From assembly GCA_900556195.1 (NCBI GenBank), contig USOJ01000003.1:1-17053 (forward strand): DNA of 17,053 bases, read 5' to 3'. The translations under genes and the position numbers were made by a program. This stretch comes from an uncultured Eubacteriales bacterium. Its GTDB lineage: Bacteria; Bacillota; Clostridia; Christensenellales; Borkfalkiaceae. A model generated the notes under the pieces. That model worked only from the letters and a program-made list of their open reading frames with translations. It was not told the origin of the DNA and made no database searches. Shown here in pieces: positions 8,609 to 14,452 of the stretch. Within the stretch, counting starts at the first letter, position 1; each line of letters starts with the position of its first letter.

Positions 8609-10717
8609 ATGAAGAACAAAAACAGATTTTTGGTTATATTGTCCGTTTTTATAATTTTGTGTGCGTCGGCGATGGCGTTGACGGGTTGTAAGCAAAGCGA
8701 CGGCGGAAATAAAAAACCGACGCCGCCCGCGCCCGAAGTCGAAAACACTCTCGTTCTTACGAGAAGCGTCGTGCGGCTCGTATACGGTGAATCCGCGGTA
8801 GTCGTAGCGAAATATAAAGACGAGGACGGCGTCACTCTCGAATGGAAGTCTTCCGACGAAGCCGTGGCGACCGTAGAAGGCGGCGTAATCACGTCGGTCG
8901 GTATAGGCAACGCCACGATTACGGCAACCTACGGAGAGATGAAAGCCGATTGTTCGGTTTCGGTAAGTTTCGGCGATTATCAGCCGACGCTTAAAGTCGA
9001 CCGTATAGGCGACGAACTCAGCCTTCTTAAAGGCGACGTTTACGACGTTTCGGCAAGCGTCGCATTCAACGGCAAGACCTACGATTGCGGGATTACGGTT
9101 AAAATAGCGAACGAAGAAATCGCTTCTTTCGAAAACGGAAAAATAAAGGCGATTAAAGCGGGTACGACCGAAGTTACGGTAACCGGAGAGTGGAATAATT
9201 TCGACACTCCGCTCATGCAAAAAACGTTCCTGCTTAAAGTTACCGATAAAGACGTAACGATGTATATGGCGGTCGATAAGGGCGGCGAAGAAGAAGTTGC
9301 CGACGAAATCACGCTTTCCGTAACGGATTCTTTCGAGGGCAAAAATTATATCAACGAAGCGACGGTAAAATTCGTCGTAAAAGAGAACGGCGATGAAAAA
9401 CGAGGAACTCTCTCGTTGACTAGCGGTTCGAACGTTATAGATTTCGTAGACGGCGTAATAACGTCGAAAGGGCTCGGTACTGCCACGATAACCGCCGATT
9501 ATACCGACGAAAGCGGAAAATCTTATCAAAAGACGCTGACCGTAACCGTTACTTGCCCGGTGGCAATATACAAAGGACACGTCGAATGGACGGACGCGAC
9601 TCTGAAAAACGTTCTTTCTTATTTTGACGGAGCGACTGCGGTACTTTATGCAAAACAAGGCGCGAAAGAGTTGCAGCATACGAAAAAAATGTTGACGGGA
9701 GTCGTCTTTAACGGAGATATGACCGAACCGATAGAAGTACAGACGGATAAAGGCGGGTATATCTTCGAGGATATTTACGGCAGTAACGCCGTGTTGACCA
9801 ACGATAATTTCGCTACTGAATTGACGCTCGGCTCGGCGGTAAAGAATAAATACTATTCGCTCGGCGGGGATATAGGCGCGGCAAATTCGCCGATCGATAT
9901 GGCGGGGCAAAAAAACGCGACCGACTCGGCTAACTTTGCGGGTACTTTCGACGGCAGAGGTCATACCGTCTACGCGGCGACTTACGATAACGGAATTTTC
10001 GGCGGATACGGTTATAATGCGGTTATTAAAAACGCAGAATTCATAATCACCTTCAAAACCGCTACCGCTACGGGAATTACTTCCGACAAAGGCAGATGGG
10101 CGAAATCACCGAAGATGAACGCGACGATAGAAAACGTTCATATCGTTACGACTAATTTCGGCGAAAAAAATCACGTCATATCCAACCTCAAAGTAGAATT
10201 GCTCAAAATGAAAGACGTTCTCGTCGAAGTGAACGGCGCCGAAAATTTAGCCGATTTCGACGGCAGAGACGACGTGGGCGTTTTGTTCGGAATAGATATA
10301 AGTTATTACGCGCTGATGATGGCAGATGCAGGGCTCGAAGGTTTCGATAACGTACGCGTCGTCGTAAACAAATTTTTACCGATGGCAAACGGAGCGAATT
10401 GGTCCGAATCCGGATCTAAATTCCTTAATTTTGCGCTGAACGACGAATCGGAATTCGGTAAAATAACGAGGATTTCCGAAAATCGCGATTCGGTCGAATA
10501 TAGCATTGCCGTGGGAGTCGAAAAACATTCCGATTGGCTCAGAGACGTTAAGTACACGGTAGACAAAACTCAAGACGACGGCTATAAACACGTAAATTGC
10601 ATTGCGTTCTATCACGCTTTGCCTAAAATCGAAAAAGGCGGCGTTTATCGTTACGATACGATCGACGCTCTTAAAAAGGCGGGCGTTACGCAGGTCGGCG
10701 ATTGGATAGTCGAATAA
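8609..10717 (+). CDS. Lipoprotein with Big_2 domains and GLUG-like C-terminal region
   Basis: A 702-residue surface lipoprotein. An upstream GTG (8603) is also in frame, but AAGGAG at 8598-8603 overlaps it and sits five bases before the ATG at 8609, so the ATG is the start. The signal peptide ends in ALTGC with the lipidated cysteine at residue 27, then a Pro-rich linker. Residues about 47-119 are a textbook Big_2 (bacterial Ig group 2) domain, with WKSSDEAVATV, GVITSVGIGNATITATYG. Two further, weaker copies follow at about 124-208 and 212-313. A GLUG/beta-helix-like signature, GTFDGRGHTVYA, lies at 445-456; the last 250 residues are not recognised. It begins nine bases after the DUF4838 gene and is the last gene of the operon, followed by hairpins. 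Likely an adhesion or glycan-binding partner of the importer; no catalytic motif seen. Confidence 0.78.
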   Translation: MKNKNRFLVILSVFIILCASAMALTGCKQSDGGNKKPTPPAPEVENTLVLTRSVVRLVYGESAVVVAKYKDEDGVTLEWKSSDEAVATVEGGVITSVGIGNATITATYGEMKADCSVSVSFGDYQPTLKVDRIGDELSLLKGDVYDVSASVAFNGKTYDCGITVKIANEEIASFENGKIKAIKAGTTEVTVTGEWNNFDTPLMQKTFLLKVTDKDVTMYMAVDKGGEEEVADEITLSVTDSFEGKNYINEATVKFVVKENGDEKRGTLSLTSGSNVIDFVDGVITSKGLGTATITADYTDESGKSYQKTLTVTVTCPVAIYKGHVEWTDATLKNVLSYFDGATAVLYAKQGAKELQHTKKMLTGVVFNGDMTEPIEVQTDKGGYIFEDIYGSNAVLTNDNFATELTLGSAVKNKYYSLGGDIGAANSPIDMAGQKNATDSANFAGTFDGRGHTVYAATYDNGIFGGYGYNAVIKNAEFIITFKTATATGITSDKGRWAKSPKMNATIENVHIVTTNFGEKNHVISNLKVELLKMKDVLVEVNGAENLADFDGRDDVGVLFGIDISYYALMMADAGLEGFDNVRVVVNKFLPMANGANWSESGSKFLNFALNDESEFGKITRISENRDSVEYSIAVGVEKHSDWLRDVKYTVDKTQDDGYKHVNCIAFYHALPKIEKGGVYRYDTIDALKKAGVTQVGDWIVE

Positions 10718-10746
10718 AATAATAAAAAATAAAACCGTAATAAAAA

Positions 10747-10772
10747 TACGCTCCCGAATAAACGGGAGCGTA
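10747..10772 (-). terminator. Perfect 10-bp hairpin, terminator-like on the minus strand
   Basis: TACGCTCCCG (10747-10756) pairs perfectly with CGGGAGCGTA (10763-10772) around the loop AATAAA. On the + strand the hairpin is followed by AAACTCG, with no T run. On the minus strand it is followed by TTTTTATTACGG, the pattern of an intrinsic terminator. It lies 29 bases after the stop of the Big_2 lipoprotein gene, so it may still serve as a 3'-end stabiliser for that transcript even though the T tract points the other way. Confidence 0.5.
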
Positions 10773-10810
10773 AAACTCGAAATTAAAAGCGAAAAACAAA
10801 TTTCGAAAGT

Positions 10811-10842
10811 GAAAATCGCCGTAATTAAAGACGGCGATTTTC
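10811..10842. terminator. 12-bp hairpin with A/T flanks, likely bidirectional terminator
   Basis: GAAAATCGCCGT (10811-10822) pairs perfectly with ACGGCGATTTTC (10831-10842) around the 8-base loop AATTAAAG. The A run on the 5' arm and T run on the 3' arm make it plausible in either direction. It is the best candidate for the end of the transporter operon transcript on the + strand. The T run is inside the stem and only four long, which lowers confidence. Confidence 0.5.
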
Positions 10843-10945
10843 GATTGCAGACAGTAACGTTACCTATCGGTCGCTTTTGAAAGTTTTTGCGCAGGCTAAC
10901 ATCCAGAACCCGAGAAAGTAAGTCAAAAATAAACCAAAATATTAC

Positions 10946-10985
10946 GCGGACGCTTTTTATAAAAGCGTCCGCATTTTTCGTAAAA
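10946..10985 (+). terminator. Intrinsic terminator, copy 1 of a 40-base repeat
   Basis: GCGGACGCTTTT (10946-10957) pairs with AAAAGCGTCCGC (10961-10972) around a TAT loop, followed by ATTTTTCG. This is a strong Rho-independent terminator on the + strand, about 175 bases before the phosphatase gene, so it insulates that gene from upstream transcription. The hairpin plus its tail (through TAAAA at 10981-10985) recurs at 14165-14205 with a single extra A as the only difference. Confidence 0.72.
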
Positions 10986-11055
10986 AGTAATCGGGGAAAA
11001 ATAACGAACGTCGTATAAAAAAGCACTTTTTGCGTGAAATTAAGTAAAATAAAGC

Positions 11056-11085
11056 AAGACAACGCGTTGCGCGATATGATAAAAT
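11056..11085 (+). promoter_or_regulatory. Candidate sigma-A promoter for the phosphatase unit
   Basis: AAGACA (11056-11061) and TAAAAT (11080-11085) are separated by 18 bases; an overlapping TATGAT at 11075-11080 is an alternative -10. The position, after the terminator at 10946 and about 77 bases before the gene start, is right, but the -35 match is poor. Medium-low confidence. Confidence 0.3.
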
Positions 11086-11161
11086 ATTAGTGAGTCGGTT
11101 TATCCTTGACGGATTTACGCGCATGCGATGAACGGGCGAAATAAAAAATAAGGGAGCAGTT

Positions 11162-12292
11162 ATGAAGAAAAAATTTTTGACTATCGTCGCGATTTGTCTT
11201 GCGATATCCGCGACGTTGGCGTATCCGATCGGTTTTGCCGCGTCGGGTTTCGGCAAAGCGACTAAAACGGTTGCGGCGACCGACGTAATTACCGTCGTTT
11301 CGCCCGTACAGGCTGCCGAAATTAACCTTGACAACGACCGCATTGCAGACTATTTTGCCAATTATACAAAGGGTTATAGCGTTAGCGCAGGGTATTTCGG
11401 TAAAGGCGATATTTTTCAAATGAAGCCCGTTACTATCGAATGGACGTGCGAAGACGGTAAATATTATCAATTGTTTATTGCAGACAATGCAGGATTCCAA
11501 AATGCGGAAATATTCGTTACAGTCAAGAATTCCGTAATTATAGAAAATCTTATTCCGGGCGTTAAATATTTTTGGAAAGTAAGGGTTACTTCGCAGAACG
11601 ACGAAGAAAAAGATTCTAAAACTTATTGCTTTACGACGAAAGGCAACGTTCGCACGATAACGATTGACGGGGTTTCGAATTCGAGAGATTTGGGCGGAAT
11701 AAAAACCGCAGACGGCAAAACCGTGCGTTACGGAATGATTTACCGTTCGGCTAATTTAGATTCGGTTACCGAAAAGGGCAAAACCGAAGCGAAAAGGTTG
11801 GGTATAAAGACCGACCTCGACTTGCGCGGCGCCGGCGCTCCGACCGTTTCGCCTCTTGGCGAAAGCGTTAATCTGGTTGCGAAAAATGCTCCGAATTATA
11901 CCGGTGAACCGTCGGGCATTAACGGAACGCAGGAATATCGCGACGCGCTCCGCGATGAAATAAAGTTGTTCGCTTACGCCGAAAATTATCCTATTTTGTT
12001 TCACTGTCAGATAGGCAGAGATCGCACCGGAACGCTTGCGATGTTTATACTTGCCATATGCGGTGTGGAAAAGGAAGCGATACTCCGCGATTACGAATTG
12101 ACGTATTTTTCTTATGCGGGAACGTCAGACGGTAAAACGGAGTGCCCCGATTGGATGGACTATACCTGTTCGTTTCTTTACGGATTAAGCGAAAGCGGTA
12201 CAACGCTTTGCGAAAAAGCGACTAACTACGCGCTTGCGCTCGGCGTAACCGAAGCCGAAATAGCGTCGATAAGAAAACTTGTTTTGGGGTGA
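11162..12292 (+). CDS. Secreted tyrosine-phosphatase-like protein with fibronectin-III-like domain
   Basis: Predicted exported phosphatase of the Y_phosphatase3 (PtpB/LipA-like) family, 376 residues. A signal peptide occupies residues 1 to about 20-27. Residues about 50-155 form a fibronectin-III-like domain (TIEWTCEDGKYYQLFI ... PGVKYFWKVRV ... CFTT). The catalytic domain follows: NSRDLGG at 173-179, an aspartate loop DLRG at 220-223, and the phosphate-binding loop HCQIGRDRTG with nucleophile Cys282 and Arg288, matching HCX5R. In this family the loop is commonly CxxGKDR; here the lysine is arginine. Both features needed for catalysis are present, so the enzyme is probably active. Ribosome binding site AAGGGAG at 11150-11156. 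It overlaps the next gene's upstream signals and is probably co-transcribed with it. Its target (phosphoprotein, phosphoinositide or sugar phosphate) cannot be told from the sequence. Confidence 0.85.
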   Translation: MKKKFLTIVAICLAISATLAYPIGFAASGFGKATKTVAATDVITVVSPVQAAEINLDNDRIADYFANYTKGYSVSAGYFGKGDIFQMKPVTIEWTCEDGKYYQLFIADNAGFQNAEIFVTVKNSVIIENLIPGVKYFWKVRVTSQNDEEKDSKTYCFTTKGNVRTITIDGVSNSRDLGGIKTADGKTVRYGMIYRSANLDSVTEKGKTEAKRLGIKTDLDLRGAGAPTVSPLGESVNLVAKNAPNYTGEPSGINGTQEYRDALRDEIKLFAYAENYPILFHCQIGRDRTGTLAMFILAICGVEKEAILRDYELTYFSYAGTSDGKTECPDWMDYTCSFLYGLSESGTTLCEKATNYALALGVTEAEIASIRKLVLG

Positions 12293-12297
12293 GCGAA

Positions 12298-14136
12298 ATG
12301 AAAAAATTGTTATTTTTAATGGTTGCAATCGTTTCCGTTTTCGTTTCGGTTTACGCATTTTCGCCGAATAACGTTCACGCGGAAGAAGCGAGCGAGTACG
12401 ATATATCGGAAGTTACTACCATAGCGCCGGGCGGAGAACTCGAATTATACAACAAATGTATGATGAGCGGAACTAAAACGTTGTCCGCGGGCGATTCCGT
12501 TAAATTTGCGTTCAGAGTCGGAAACTTTGAAAAGGCTACCCGCGTGGCACTCTGCATAGGTAGTTACGGCGTATATTTCTATAAAAACAATAACGAAGCG
12601 TTAAAGTTTATGACTTGCAGTTATGCGGACGGCGCATTTACCAGAGGTTCTGTGGTCGCGACCGAAGAAAATACCGAGGCTTTGAAGGAATACGTAAACG
12701 CGGCTCTGAAAACCGAATCCTTATCGGAAAACAAAACGAGAATATCGCTTACTTATACTATAAGCGGGACGGCTAAAACCGTTAATTGCGATTACGATAA
12801 CGTTTCTTCAAGCGATATGCTTATGCATTATAGCGACGTGGGAACGAATCAATACAGTGAATTTTACGTAAAATCGCTTTTACCGACCGCAACGTTCGGC
12901 GACGGTTCGTTTACGTACGTAAATTATAACAACAACGCGGCAAATAATATTTCGGGCAAATGTATGCTCGGCGTTGTAAGCAAAAACGACGCCGACAAGT
13001 TCGGAGTTCCTGCCGGATATACCGGCAACGTTCTCAAAATCGAGGGGCTTACGCCTACCGGTTCGCTCGACATGTCGTTCGATTTTACCTCGGCAAATAT
13101 CGACCGCGCTCGTATCCGCTCGATCAAGTTCAGAATTTACGTTTGCAAAACTTCTGCCGACACGAGTAGTTACCCCGTTTTAAGGATTCCCGATACGGGC
13201 AGTACGTCTTCTTTTCAACCTTACGCGATAGGACAGAATACCGATAAGTGGATTGACGTAGAGTTTTCTTCGGGACAGATAGATAAATTGTGCACGAACG
13301 GCAAACTCGAAAAATTCACTTTATGGCTTCGTACCAACGCAAGAACGATTACTTATATCGATAATTTTGCAATCGACCTTATCCCGATTGACGAAGAAGC
13401 CCCTGTTATTACCGCTCCGATTACCGAGTTCAGGGTCGCGGAAGGCTCTTATCCTTTCGACGATGCGGTTACCGTAACCGATAATTCGGGCATTGTCGAC
13501 GTACGAAAAGTATGGTCTGAAAATGCTCTCGACGAAATGGGAAGACTTAAAATCGGCACGCATACCTGCAAAATAATCGCTACGGATCCGAGTAATAACG
13601 TAAGCGAAGTTACTTTAACTTATAACGTTTACGAAAATCTTGCCGTCAAAAAATATAAAATCACGTTCAGAATAGCGGGGTTAGATGACGTAATCGTAGA
13701 ATATTACGAAGGTTGCGAAGACTACGTAGAAATTCCGGAAATTCCCGAAAAGAGATATTACGAGGGAAAGTGGGAAGATTTTACGCTGAAAGGCGATGAA
13801 GTCGTAAACGCCGTGTATACCCCGATTATCTATACCGTTACGTATATGGCGGACGGCGTAAAAGTCGGCGAGATAAAATATTCGATAGAGAATTACGATT
13901 TCGACGAACCTGCCGTTCCGAAGAAAAAAGGATATAAAGGCGAGTGGGAAGCGCATACTTTTTCGTTTGAAAATATCACCGTAAACGCCGTTTATACGGA
14001 GAGCGCAGAAACGGACGATTCGACGACGGAAACTCAGAAAAAAGGATGTTCGTCTTTCCTGCAAAACGCGCCGCTCGCGTTGTTTGCGTTAGCCGCGGTA
14101 GGAGCGTTCGTCTTAAAACGCAAAAAAGAAAGATAA
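12298..14136 (+). CDS. Cell-surface protein with Ig-like and InlB-type repeats and C-terminal anchor
   Basis: A 612-residue exported protein of unknown function. An in-frame GTG at 12289 overlaps the previous stop, but GGGGTG (12286-12291) lies six bases before the ATG at 12298, which then opens a proper signal peptide (MKKLLF ... VHA-EE, cleavage near 28). Residues about 30-190 and 195-365 are beta-rich and look like carbohydrate-binding jelly rolls. About 368-450 is an Ig/HYR-like domain (APVITAPITEF ... IIATDPSNNVSEVTLTY). Two InlB B-repeat-like units follow at about 453-510 and 512-570 (YTVTYMADG, KKGYKGEWE, VNAVYTE). The C-terminus is KKGCSSF, a hydrophobic helix at about 591-606, then LKRKKER: a sorting or anchor signal with no LPxTG. 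Its neighbour is the secreted phosphatase; a terminator follows 26 bases downstream. Confidence 0.78.
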   Translation: MKKLLFLMVAIVSVFVSVYAFSPNNVHAEEASEYDISEVTTIAPGGELELYNKCMMSGTKTLSAGDSVKFAFRVGNFEKATRVALCIGSYGVYFYKNNNEALKFMTCSYADGAFTRGSVVATEENTEALKEYVNAALKTESLSENKTRISLTYTISGTAKTVNCDYDNVSSSDMLMHYSDVGTNQYSEFYVKSLLPTATFGDGSFTYVNYNNNAANNISGKCMLGVVSKNDADKFGVPAGYTGNVLKIEGLTPTGSLDMSFDFTSANIDRARIRSIKFRIYVCKTSADTSSYPVLRIPDTGSTSSFQPYAIGQNTDKWIDVEFSSGQIDKLCTNGKLEKFTLWLRTNARTITYIDNFAIDLIPIDEEAPVITAPITEFRVAEGSYPFDDAVTVTDNSGIVDVRKVWSENALDEMGRLKIGTHTCKIIATDPSNNVSEVTLTYNVYENLAVKKYKITFRIAGLDDVIVEYYEGCEDYVEIPEIPEKRYYEGKWEDFTLKGDEVVNAVYTPIIYTVTYMADGVKVGEIKYSIENYDFDEPAVPKKKGYKGEWEAHTFSFENITVNAVYTESAETDDSTTETQKKGCSSFLQNAPLALFALAAVGAFVLKRKKER

Positions 14137-14161
14137 ACCGCTACAACTAAAAAAATCTTAT

Positions 14162-14205
14162 AATGCGGACGCTTTTTATAAAAAGCGTCCGCATTTTTCG
14201 TAAAA
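14162..14205 (+). terminator. Intrinsic terminator after the surface-protein gene, repeat copy 2
   Basis: AATGCGGACGCTTTTT (14162-14177) pairs perfectly with AAAAAGCGTCCGCATT (14180-14195), and the T run continues to 14198. The stem is 16 bases with a minimal AT turn (in practice the innermost A/T pairs open). It begins 26 bases after the stop of the upstream gene, the expected place for a terminator. The core 14165-14205 is the same sequence as 10946-10985 apart from one extra A. Confidence 0.87.
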
Positions 14206-14258
14206 CGCTATTCGTTTTTGCGAGATATTTTGCGATTTTAATTTATTTGAAAAGATTA

Positions 14259-14287
14259 TTGCAAATAACGTCGAAATATGGTATTAT
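14259..14287 (+). promoter_or_regulatory. Sigma-A type promoter for hsdM
   Basis: TTGCAA (14259-14264) and TATTAT (14282-14287) are spaced by exactly 17 bases, and TGG at 14279-14281 gives an extended -10 element. It follows the terminator at 14162 and would start a transcript near 14294, leaving a leader of about 160 bases before the hsdM start codon. This is the best promoter match in the window. Confidence 0.6.
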
Positions 14288-14407
14288 TAAAAGAGAAAAA
14301 TCGCGCGGAATAGTCGTTTTTAGGTGATGCCGAGGCAATCGACGGCAAAAACACGAAAAATTTTTGAAAAAAAGTTTTTCTTGCAACAGAAATTGTCATA
14401 TATTGTG

Positions 14408-14416
14408 TGTTAAAAT
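14408..14416 (+). promoter_or_regulatory. Possible second hsdM promoter (extended -10)
   Basis: TGT followed by TAAAAT forms an extended -10 element, about 37 bases before hsdM. The only TTGCAA nearby (14381-14386) is 24 bases upstream, too far, so any promoter here would rely on the extended -10 alone. Confidence 0.3.
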
Positions 14417-14452
14417 AGACTAAACGAAGCGATTTACAGGAGATAAGCACAA

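Larger units (their letters stand above)
10718..11161. other. Intergenic region with three hairpins and a coding-like remnant
   Basis: 444 bases without a supported gene between the transporter operon and the phosphatase gene. It holds hairpins at 10747-10772, 10811-10842 and 10946-10972, each listed separately, then an A+T-rich stretch with a candidate promoter and a good ribosome binding site (AAGGGAG, 11150-11156). Between the second and third hairpins the sequence looks more coding-like than spacer. On the minus strand, 10941 down to 10864 reads 25 codons ending in TAG, with a hydrophobic segment containing FLGFWMLACAK followed by TFKSDR, as at the end of a membrane protein. A + strand frame ending at 10919 is also open. 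Neither has a start signal, so this is at most a decayed fragment. GTAACGTTAC at 10854-10863 is a perfect palindrome. Confidence 0.6.
14137..14452. other. Intergenic spacer with terminator, promoters and hsdM leader
   Basis: 316 bases with no gene. From left to right: the second copy of the hairpin terminator, an A+T-rich stretch, a good extended -10 promoter at 14259-14287, and a leader of about 160 bases before hsdM. The leader contains GTTTTT (14316-14321) and GCCG (14329-14332), which can pair respectively with AAAAAC (14347-14352) and CGGC (14343-14346) to form a bulged hairpin. A weak A/T-only inverted repeat lies at 14355-14380, and a second possible -10 at 14408-14416. No known riboswitch class was recognised. 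Confidence 0.6.

Noticed and set aside
8486..9964. 492-codon open frame on the minus strand opposite the Big_2 lipoprotein gene
   Set aside because: It spans two well-supported + strand genes, is overloaded with Arg, Phe, Tyr and Val as expected from reading codons such as TCG, AAA and TAC backwards, and has no ribosome binding site or recognisable domain.
10843..10945. Possible riboswitch or small RNA between hairpins
   Set aside because: I could not match it to any known riboswitch core, and the following gene is more than 200 bases away behind a terminator.
10376..11062. 228-codon minus-strand frame across the intergenic region
   Set aside because: It runs through three hairpins and the end of the Big_2 lipoprotein gene and shows no domain; the more interesting short fragment at 10864-10941 is in a different frame.
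11106..11111. TTGACG as a -35 box before the phosphatase gene
   Set aside because: No acceptable -10 element lies 16-18 bases downstream, so the upstream pair at 11056-11085 is preferred.
10946..14205. The two hairpin repeats as ends of an insertion sequence or transposon
   Set aside because: They are direct copies of a terminator with T tails, not inverted terminal repeats, and there is no transposase or target-site duplication between or around them.
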